A stretch of 5,268 nt of DNA from positions 1 to 5,268 of the forward strand of contig JADLHV010000175.1 in NCBI GenBank assembly GCA_020848595.1, given 5' to 3'. This DNA comes from Bacteroidia bacterium (GTDB lineage: Bacteria > Bacteroidota > Bacteroidia > NS11-12g > UBA955). Made by a program: the position numbers and the translations under genes. This document shows positions 1-4,901 of this stretch, piece after piece. The number at the start of each line of letters is the position of its first letter. The first letter of the stretch is position 1. The notes below the pieces were generated by a model that was given only the letters and a program-made list of their open reading frames with translations, did no database searches and was not told the origin of the DNA.

Positions 1-5
1 ATAGA

Positions 6-422
6 ATGTAAAATAAACTTATTGAATCTAGTAAAGATCCAGAACCAGTTTGATTATACCCTCATGACAAAAAAGTTGGAAATCTATTATTCTTAAGTTG
101 CGTTGGTCCAAGAGAAAAAGGCACTAAAAAAATCCCAGGTGTCGAACTAGATGAAAATAATCAAATCCTTTCTTATGATATCGCTACTCAATGCCATAGC
201 GTATTTAGAAATATTCGCTACATTCTTGAAGATGCCGGTAGTAGTTGGGATAAAATTATTGATGTAACAGTCTTTTTAACTAATATGAAGGATGATTTCC
301 CAATCTATAATAAAATATGGGCCGAATACTTTAATGAAAATCCTCCTTGTAGAACAACTTTAGAAATCAACTGTTTGCCTACGCCTATCGCTATTGAATT
401 AAAAGTAATAGCCACTATATAA
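6..422 (+). pseudogene. RidA/YjgF-family deaminase-like protein, 5' part interrupted by two stops
   Basis: Frame 3 reads as a RidA (YjgF/YER057c/UK114) protein, in the branch resembling 2-aminomuconate deaminase. RidA enzymes are small cytosolic trimers that hydrolyse reactive enamine/imine intermediates. From position 54 to the TAA at 420-422 the frame is open and well conserved: GNLLFLS, GPREKGTKKIPGVELDE, QCHSVFRNIR, DVTVFLTNMKDDFP, then PPCRTTLEINCLPTPIAIE. The Arg at 351-353 matches the family's substrate-carboxylate-binding arginine. Upstream, the ATG at 6-8 sits where the family starts, and the expected N-terminus (NKLIESSK, PEPV, LYPH) is readable, but TAA at 9-11 and TGA at 51-53 interrupt it. 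No in-frame ATG follows until about 285, so no convincing shorter start exists. No frameshift is needed. With the stops ignored the product would be 138 residues, typical for this branch. The gene is either recently broken or carries sequence errors at a contig edge; conservation of the rest favours error or very recent decay. Confidence 0.72.
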
Positions 423-445
423 TTATATACTATCTAGGTAGTATA
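416..445. repeat. Palindrome and hairpin at the ridA/cdsA convergent junction, possible bidirectional terminator
   Basis: Positions 416-429 form a perfect 14-base palindrome containing both stop codons, TAA of ridA at 420-422 and the complement TTA of cdsA at 423-425. Overlapping it, TATACTA (426-432) and TAGTATA (439-445) are 7-base inverted arms around a 6-base spacer, inside the last codons of cdsA. Two converging genes end here with no spacer, so a shared terminator would be expected. The stems are almost all A/T and no T-run follows on either strand, so termination is an inference. Confidence 0.35.
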
Positions 446-1265
446 AGATTGTAGTAAACGGCAACGAAATAAATAAAGCATCGAATCTGTCTAAGATTCC
501 TCCATGTCCTGGTAAAATATTCCCAGAATCTTTGATGCCATACTGACGCTTCAGCATACTTTCTATTAGATCACCTAAAGTACCAAACACAACGGTTAAT
601 AAAGCTATAATTAGATTAAGCTTAACAGGAATATCAAAATAGTGAGACAGAACCAAAGAAAAAACAACGGTTAATACAGCGCCTCCAATAAACCCTTCCC
701 ATGTCTTTTTTGGTGAAACACTTTCAAATAGCTTTCTTTTTCCAAATGCTCTGCCTGCTAAATAGGCAAAAGTATCACTGCTCCATATCAATATGAATAA
801 ATTTAATGCTTTAAATCCGCCTGATGATCTAATTGCCTCTTGTGTTCGACAACATAATTGGTGATTATTAAAAATTAAAGCCTCTGAACCATAAATAGAA
901 TGATAAAACATCATTAATGGTAATGGTATATAAAATAAAACTATAAATAAATTACCAATATTTTGCCATGTTCTTTCTCGAGTTAGCAATACATGCATAG
1001 CTGTTAAAGCAAAAATTAAAGGTAATAAAACCAACAAACGAATATCAATTGCTGGTATCATTACTATGAATGCACTGAGCATAATATAGAGGTAATGAAC
1101 TTTACCTAATTGATTTTGGGTTACAATTCTAAAATATTCCCAAACACCCACAATTGAAATAAAAAGCAACAATGCCAAAAAAGCATATTGATTATACATT
1201 GTTGCACCAACAACTACGGCAACAAATACAATTCCTGTTAAAGCCCGTTGTATAAAATTATTCAT
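423..1265 (-). CDS. cdsA: Phosphatidate cytidylyltransferase (CDP-diacylglycerol synthase)
   Basis: CdsA makes CDP-diacylglycerol from phosphatidic acid and CTP, the branch point for all bacterial phospholipids, in the cytoplasmic membrane. The 280-residue product has the usual family length and about eight hydrophobic segments. The family signature is complete at residues 236-262: S236, K239-R240, K245-D246, P252, H254-G255-G256, D259-R260, D262. Upstream are WSSDTFAYLAGR (161-172) and SPKKTWEG (184-191), the conserved nucleotide/metal-site loops, so all expected catalytic residues are present. A polar loop at about 126-150 with Cys138-Cys139 separates two membrane segments and looks less conserved. 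The ATG at 1265 overlaps the stop of the upstream CPBP gene by 8 bases (ATGAATAA) and has an AAGGAG sequence 9 bases upstream, so the start is well supported and the two genes are probably translated in a coupled way. The gene ends directly against ridA. Confidence 0.96.
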   Translation of the reverse strand: MNNFIQRALTGIVFVAVVVGATMYNQYAFLALLLFISIVGVWEYFRIVTQNQLGKVHYLYIMLSAFIVMIPAIDIRLLVLLPLIFALTAMHVLLTRERTWQNIGNLFIVLFYIPLPLMMFYHSIYGSEALIFNNHQLCCRTQEAIRSSGGFKALNLFILIWSSDTFAYLAGRAFGKRKLFESVSPKKTWEGFIGGAVLTVVFSLVLSHYFDIPVKLNLIIALLTVVFGTLGDLIESMLKRQYGIKDSGNILPGHGGILDRFDALFISLPFTTILYYLDSI

Positions 1266-2214
1266 AAATCCCCTCTCCTTTCCTTACAGACATTTTATAT
1301 AAAATAAATAAGCAGACGGCTAGTCCGATAATAACTAAATAAATTGGTGGATGATAATTATCTTCTACAAGTGCTTTTGCAATTTCATTTGTATCTTGAT
1401 AATAATTTAATACAACTGCTGAACCATTATTTAAAAAATGAATTAAAATACTAATCCAAATACTACCACTAAAATGATAAGCATATCCAAGCATTGCAGC
1501 CAAAAATAACATAGGTATAAATTGAATTGGATTTAAGTGAACCGCTGCAAATAATAAGGAAGTAATGGCAATTCCAATATGTATATTTCCGGTAGATTTT
1601 ATTAGTAGATTTTGAAATAGCCCTCTAAAAAAAACTTCTTCTAAAACAGCTGGCACTATGGCCAGAAAAAATAGATTAATTAATAAATCATTAAAAACGT
1701 GCATTTCAAGCATTTTAGAAATTATGCGTGTAGATGACAAATCTTTAGACTGTTCGTTAAGCTCTTGAAAAAAAGGAATCTTTCCGTTAATTTCAATCAA
1801 AAAAGAAGTTACAAATACAGAACCTATAATAATTAACAATGCGTAAATCCAATCCATTTTAAAAACTGGAACGTCTGTTTTAATAAAATTTTTAAAATTC
1901 CAGCGTTTGAAATAAAGGAAAAACCATGCACTAAACAACCAAGTACCGATAGCTGAAAGTGCATTATGTACCTTTAATGCCAATATGTGTGTAGGATTAT
2001 CTAAATCAAAAACCATTTGTATAACTTGACTGAATTCAAGATTGAATACCAATGATATCAATCCGAGGCTTAGATAATTGGATACAGCAGCACTTAAAAT
2101 GAGCATGCCCATTAAGATGAAAATATCTCCTAAGTATTGTATTTTGTTCTGTTCGTCGTAATTTTGCAATTTAATTGGCTTTACGAAGGCAAATTTGGTA
2201 AAAATTGGCGACAT
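1258..2214 (-). CDS. CPBP family intramembrane glutamic endopeptidase (Abi/CAAX protease type)
   Basis: This is a polytopic membrane protein of the CPBP (CAAX protease and bacteriocin-processing, Rce1-like) family, which cleave peptides or act as processing enzymes in the membrane. Taking the ATG at 2214 gives 318 residues. All family motifs are intact: EEVFFRG at 192-198 (the EExxxR motif), FAAVHLNP with H226 (FxxxH) and IHFLNN at 258-263 (HxxxN, H259 and N263). There is a cytosolic N-terminus of about 28 residues, then roughly seven or eight hydrophobic segments and a short charged tail. The frame stays open upstream to an ATG at 2379, but that stretch is antisense to conserved dusB codons and looks unlike protein, so I chose 2214; M35 just before the first membrane segment is a less likely alternative. 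The start overlaps dusB by 20 bases head-to-head; the stop overlaps cdsA by 8. The substrate is unknown. I saw no clear TAnnTTTG box on this strand upstream of the start. Confidence 0.9.
   Translation of the reverse strand: MSPIFTKFAFVKPIKLQNYDEQNKIQYLGDIFILMGMLILSAAVSNYLSLGLISLVFNLEFSQVIQMVFDLDNPTHILALKVHNALSAIGTWLFSAWFFLYFKRWNFKNFIKTDVPVFKMDWIYALLIIIGSVFVTSFLIEINGKIPFFQELNEQSKDLSSTRIISKMLEMHVFNDLLINLFFLAIVPAVLEEVFFRGLFQNLLIKSTGNIHIGIAITSLLFAAVHLNPIQFIPMLFLAAMLGYAYHFSGSIWISILIHFLNNGSAVVLNYYQDTNEIAKALVEDNYHPPIYLVIIGLAVCLFILYKMSVRKGEGIYE
1270..1281 (-). promoter_or_regulatory. Shine-Dalgarno region of cdsA inside the end of the CPBP gene
   Basis: Read on the minus strand the sequence is AAAGGAGAGGGG, with AGGAG (1275-1279) ending 9 bases before the cdsA ATG at 1265. 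It also encodes the RKGEG residues at the CPBP C-terminus. A strong site is uncommon in this window, and it fits reinitiation by ribosomes finishing the CPBP gene. Confidence 0.5.
2137..2166 (+). promoter_or_regulatory. Candidate dusB promoter within the CPBP coding sequence
   Basis: TTG at 2137-2139 is followed after 19 bases by TAATTTTG at 2159-2166, an exact match to the Bacteroidota -7 consensus TAnnTTTG with normal spacing to the -33 element. The predicted transcription start falls near 2172, giving a leader of about 23 bases before the dusB TTG at 2195. There is no intergenic space here, so the promoter would have to lie inside the CPBP gene. This is a motif match only; such AT-rich matches also arise by chance. 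Confidence 0.42.
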
Positions 2215-3247
2215 ATCTTTAGGAAATTTTCCCCTGCTTTTAGCACCGATGGAGGACGTAAGTGATCCACCATTCAGATATGTATGTAAAAAATACGGAG
2301 CAGACTTGATGTATACAGAATTTATCAGCTCCGAAGGCTTAATCAGAGATGCTGCAAAAAGTGTCCAAAAACTCGACATATTCGAATATGAGCGTCCTAT
2401 AGGTATTCAACTTTTTGGCGGCGAACCCGAAAGTATGGTTGAAGCTGCTCGAATTGCCGCTGCTGCTCAACCTGATTTAATTGATATTAATTATGGCTGC
2501 CCTGTAAAAAAAGTAGTATGTAAAGGTGGTGGCGCTGCTATACTACAAGACATTCCCAAAATGGTTTCTATGACTAAAGCCATTGTAGACTCAACGCATT
2601 TACCCGTAACTGTAAAAACGCGTTTAGGTTGGGATGAAAAATCTAAAAATATTATTGAAGTAGCAGAGAGACTGCAAGATATAGGCATTAAGGCACTCAC
2701 AATTCATGGACGAACTCGTGTCCAACTCTATAAAGGTGATGCAGATTGGACTTTAATTGGAAAAATAAAAGATAATCCAAGAATTCATATTCCAATCTTT
2801 GGAAATGGAGATATAGACAGTCCCGAAAAAGCAAAAGAATATAAAGAGCGCTATGGTATTGATGGTATCATGATTGGCAGAGCAAGTATTGGGCATCCTT
2901 GGATATTCAATGAAATTAAACATTATCTTGCAACAGGAACACATTTAGACCCACCAACTTTAAATGATCGTGTTGATGCATGTTTAACTCATTTTTTAAA
3001 ATCACTCGAGTGGAAAGGTCCTGTCATTGCTGTCAATGAAATGAAACGCCATTATGCCAATTATTTTAAAGGTATCCCTAATTTTAAAGCGTATAGAACA
3101 GCCTTAGTAACTTCTAATGATATTAATCAAATAAAAGAATTATTAGAAATCATTAGAACCACCGATTTCTATCATTCATATAATTCAGAGTTTTCTGAGC
3201 ATCATGATGCCATCACGGATAGGCAACAAGAGATTATCAACTCTTGA
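2195..3247 (+). CDS. dusB: tRNA-dihydrouridine synthase, DusB type
   Basis: Dus enzymes are cytosolic flavoproteins that reduce specific uridines in tRNA to dihydrouridine using FMN and NADPH. The 350-residue product opens with an FMN-barrel strand, LLLAPMEDVSDPPFR (14-28). The signature DINYGCP (97-103) carries the catalytic Cys102, followed by GGGAAIL. Also present are VKTRLGW (140-146, K141), the IHGRTR motif (170-175, H171), FGNGDI (202-207) and IGRAS (227-231), the FMN phosphate-binding segments. The helical tRNA-binding domain follows from about 250. The start is TTG: residues MVKIGDI match how the family begins, and there is no ATG between the upstream in-frame stop (2159) and 2195. 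A GAAGG stretch at 2185-2189 lies just upstream. The last 20 residues, rich in H, E and Q, extend past the usual family end and are antisense to the methyltransferase gene. The subfamily assignment (DusB rather than DusA or DusC) is by overall motif wording. Confidence 0.95.
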   Translation: MVKIGDISLGNFPLLLAPMEDVSDPPFRYVCKKYGADLMYTEFISSEGLIRDAAKSVQKLDIFEYERPIGIQLFGGEPESMVEAARIAAAAQPDLIDINYGCPVKKVVCKGGGAAILQDIPKMVSMTKAIVDSTHLPVTVKTRLGWDEKSKNIIEVAERLQDIGIKALTIHGRTRVQLYKGDADWTLIGKIKDNPRIHIPIFGNGDIDSPEKAKEYKERYGIDGIMIGRASIGHPWIFNEIKHYLATGTHLDPPTLNDRVDACLTHFLKSLEWKGPVIAVNEMKRHYANYFKGIPNFKAYRTALVTSNDINQIKELLEIIRTTDFYHSYNSEFSEHHDAITDRQQEIINS

Positions 3248-3838
3248 GTCAGCAGTAATTTTATTGTTAAACTCATTTAAAATTGCTGTATCTCTATCTT
3301 TCAAAATCTCCTCTTTATCGAGAATTTTTCCACTCCATAATACATTATCAGCCATAATTAATCCTCCTGGTCTAACTTTATCAATGAGTAGTTCGTAATA
3401 GGCCATATACTCCGACTTATCGGCATCAATCCATACCAAATCCCAAGTATTAACTTGTTCATTTAAATGTTTAATAGAAGTTAATGCATCTCCTGTTATT
3501 AAAGAGATTTTGTCAGCATAAGGGCTTTTTTGAATAAATTCTGAAGCGGTCAACATCAATTCCTCATTATTATCTATACTGTAAACTTTTCCAAACTCAC
3601 CCAAGCCCTCGGCTAAGCATAATGCCGAATATCCAGTGTATGTGCCGATATCTAATACATTCAATGGTTTGCAGAGATGGCTCATCATACTTAAAAAACG
3701 ACCTTGTAAATGACCGCTTAACATTCGAGGCTTCAATACATTGGTATGTGTATGTCGATTGAGTTGATTCAACCAAGGACTTTCTGCCTTCGTATTTAAT
3801 TCAGAATAATCTTGGATAGCTTTATCTATAAAATCCAT
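3185..3838 (-). CDS. SAM-dependent O-methyltransferase, COMT-like (methyltransferase family 3)
   Basis: This is a class I SAM methyltransferase of the metal-dependent catechol/caffeoyl-CoA O-methyltransferase group, cytosolic, with unknown substrate. From the ATG at 3838 it has 217 residues, the usual length. The N-terminal PRMLSGHLQGRFLSMMS (38-54) is typical of this bacterial group. Motif I is VLDIGTYTGYSA (61-72), followed by the post-I acidic strand YSIDNNEE (86-93), then WIDADKSEY (136-144) and MADNVLWSG (162-170). D138 and D164-N165 are the expected metal ligands. The C-terminus LLLPIRDGIMMLRKL is also conserved, so the stop at 3185 is real even though it lies inside dusB. A second ATG at 3853 would add five residues (MLLCR); I prefer 3838 because the family similarity begins there. 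It is transcribed away from the EI24 gene across a very short spacer. Confidence 0.92.
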   Translation of the reverse strand: MDFIDKAIQDYSELNTKAESPWLNQLNRHTHTNVLKPRMLSGHLQGRFLSMMSHLCKPLNVLDIGTYTGYSALCLAEGLGEFGKVYSIDNNEELMLTASEFIQKSPYADKISLITGDALTSIKHLNEQVNTWDLVWIDADKSEYMAYYELLIDKVRPGGLIMADNVLWSGKILDKEEILKDRDTAILNEFNNKITADSRVDNLLLPIRDGIMMLRKL

Positions 3839-3887
3839 TCTACAAAGAAGCATATAAAATTCAAACAGTTTTAATTAAATTTGGAAC
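3839..3887. promoter_or_regulatory. Short divergent promoter region between the methyltransferase and EI24 genes
   Basis: These 49 AT-rich bases must serve both divergent genes unless promoters lie within coding sequence. On the plus strand TAAATTTG at 3876-3883 matches TAnnTTTG, but no TTG sits 17-23 bases upstream, and transcription starting from it would begin at about the ATG (3888), giving an almost leaderless mRNA. On the minus strand TTTG occurs (complement of 3862-3865) but I see no good -7 box. The position is supported; the exact elements are not. Confidence 0.3.
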
Positions 3888-4664
3888 ATGCTTCGTGAAT
3901 TCTTCACCGGAATTATACACTTTATTCGCGCTTTTAAATTTATGTCATCTCATAAGATGATGCATTACTATTTATATCCGATATTAGTTTCATTAATTTT
4001 ATATCTTGGATTGCTGTCGAGTTTAATTGTATTCTCTCAAAATATTATGCATTGGGTTTTTCGCGGTCGAATCCCAGATAAGATACCCAATTACGATGGT
4101 CTAGGATCAATTGGACGTTTTATTAGTGATATATCGTTATATGGTGTAGCAGCATTTATTTTCTCTCTATTAGTGATGGTTTTAGCGGGTAAATTTTCAA
4201 AATACATCGTATTAATAGTGTTATCACCAGTATTTGCATTATTAAGTGAAAAGGTTGAAGAACACATCACAGGCAAATCCTATCCATTTAGTTTCATTCA
4301 ATTTCTAAAAGATATATTAAGAGGTATAGTTATGGCTATAAGGAATCTGATAATAGAATTAAGTTGGTTAGGTGTTATTAGTTTAGTGAGTTTATTTTCT
4401 CCAATGATTGCATTAATTTCCTTTGTTATAATGTTATTAATTAGTTCTTACTTTTATGGATTTAGCATGATAGATTATATCAATGAGAGAAAACGGATGA
4501 GTATAAAAGAGAGTGTACGAGACATAAGAAAGCACAAAGGGTTTGCAATTGGCAATGGATTAATGTATTGGCTAATTGATATGATTCCTGGTATAGGAAT
4601 GGTAATTGGACCAATAAATGGAGTTGTAGGAGCGGTTACAGGAAAAATAGAATTGGAACAATAA
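3888..4664 (+). CDS. EI24 domain-containing (CysZ-like) integral membrane protein
   Basis: This 258-residue membrane protein matches the EI24/CysZ fold family. In proteobacteria CysZ is a sulfate transporter of the inner membrane; the Bacteroidota members are mostly uncharacterised, so sulfate uptake here is only a possibility. Recognisable features are the N-terminal amphipathic stretch (1-25), a first membrane segment at about 28-52, a hydrophobic pair at 84-118 ending in SPVFALLSEKVEE (113-125), an amphipathic region at 134-160, further membrane segments at about 161-192, the motif YGFSMIDYINERKRMS (190-205) and a C-terminal hairpin GLMYWLIDMIPGIGMVIGP (224-242) that is typical of the family. 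The start is the first ATG after the spacer, and no alternative is needed. No cysteine-biosynthesis genes are visible nearby, which gives no support for a sulfate role. It appears to be a single-gene transcript, followed by a 237-base gap. Confidence 0.88.
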   Translation: MLREFFTGIIHFIRAFKFMSSHKMMHYYLYPILVSLILYLGLLSSLIVFSQNIMHWVFRGRIPDKIPNYDGLGSIGRFISDISLYGVAAFIFSLLVMVLAGKFSKYIVLIVLSPVFALLSEKVEEHITGKSYPFSFIQFLKDILRGIVMAIRNLIIELSWLGVISLVSLFSPMIALISFVIMLLISSYFYGFSMIDYINERKRMSIKESVRDIRKHKGFAIGNGLMYWLIDMIPGIGMVIGPINGVVGAVTGKIELEQ

Positions 4665-4716
4665 TTGCTGCAAAGAGCCTCCTACACCTGCTATACAACT
4701 TTTTTTTGAATTATGC

Positions 4717-4765
4717 AAGTCAATTTTTCAACTACATTTCTGTCGAAATAGGCCACAATTGACTT
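4717..4765. repeat. Nested inverted repeat in the EI24-glgA intergenic region
   Basis: AAGTCAATT (4717-4725) and AATTGACTT (4757-4765) are perfect 9-base inverted arms separated by 31 bases. Within that spacer ATTTC (4736-4740) and GAAAT (4745-4749) form a 5-base stem around a TGTC loop. It lies 50-100 bases after the EI24 stop and over 130 bases before the next start. It could be an RNA structure at the end of the EI24 transcript or a pair of binding half-sites; no T-run follows it, so a standard intrinsic terminator is unlikely. The rest of 4665-4901 is AT-rich sequence with no gene. Confidence 0.4.
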
Positions 4766-4831
4766 AATCATATATATTCTATATAATTAATATTGACAAG
4801 GCTTTAGAGACTATTTTAAAAACTTATTGCT

Positions 4832-4850
4832 TTAAAATTTGAGATTTTAA
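4832..4850. promoter_or_regulatory. Operator-like dyad overlapping the -33 element upstream of the glycogen-synthase-like gene
   Basis: TTAAAAT (4832-4838) and ATTTTAA (4844-4850) are perfect 7-base inverted arms around TTGAG. The dyad covers the TTTG (4838-4841) proposed as the -33 element. A further copy of ATTTTAA lies at 4813-4819, 31 bases upstream of the last arm. The position would suit a repressor, but the arms are pure A/T and could be chance in this composition. Confidence 0.25.
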
Positions 4851-4871
4851 GAAAAAATTGTATTATCTTTG
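4838..4871 (+). promoter_or_regulatory. Bacteroidota-type promoter of the glycogen-synthase-like gene
   Basis: TTTG (4838-4841) and TATCTTTG (4864-4871) match the -33 and -7 elements (TTTG and TAnnTTTG) with a 22-base spacer, within the range reported for the phylum. A closer TTG at 4858-4860 is too near to serve. Transcription would begin near 4877, giving a leader of about 25 bases. The element stands in a true intergenic region directly ahead of a gene, which raises confidence over a bare motif match. Confidence 0.6.
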
Positions 4872-4901
4872 TGAATACGGAAATCTTAAAAAACAACACG
4901 C

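Noticed and set aside
9..53. Stop-codon recoding (readthrough or selenocysteine at TGA) to explain the open ridA frame
   Set aside because: Two different stops are involved, the TGA replaces an ordinary glycine position, and no selenocysteine-type structure or active-site need is apparent.
64..66. ATG as an alternative start for ridA after the stops
   Set aside because: It is in a different reading frame from the RidA sequence.
2215..2379. Extension of the CPBP reading frame by 55 residues to an upstream ATG at 2379
   Set aside because: This stretch is antisense to the strongly conserved N-terminal coding region of dusB and does not resemble the start of a membrane protease; the ATG at 2214 gives a sensible N-terminus.
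2491..2944. Two minus-strand open frames of 60-70 codons inside dusB (2491-2700 and 2753-2944)
   Set aside because: They mirror conserved dusB codons, have no recognisable domain or start context, and are best explained as chance antisense frames.
3204..3398. Plus-strand open frame of 64 codons within the methyltransferase gene
   Set aside because: It is antisense to a gene with intact family motifs and shows no family likeness of its own.
4091..4276. Minus-strand open frame of 61 codons within the EI24 gene
   Set aside because: It is antisense to conserved EI24 membrane segments and has no supporting start signal.
4700..4707. Run of eight T bases after the EI24 stop as an intrinsic terminator
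   Set aside because: No G/C-rich hairpin precedes it; the sequence from 4665 to 4699 shows only very short complementary stretches.
4793..4821. TTGACA followed by an AT-rich stretch, resembling an E. coli-type sigma-70 promoter
   Set aside because: No good TATAAT lies 16-18 bases downstream, and the Bacteroidota-type elements at 4838-4871 fit the gene start better.
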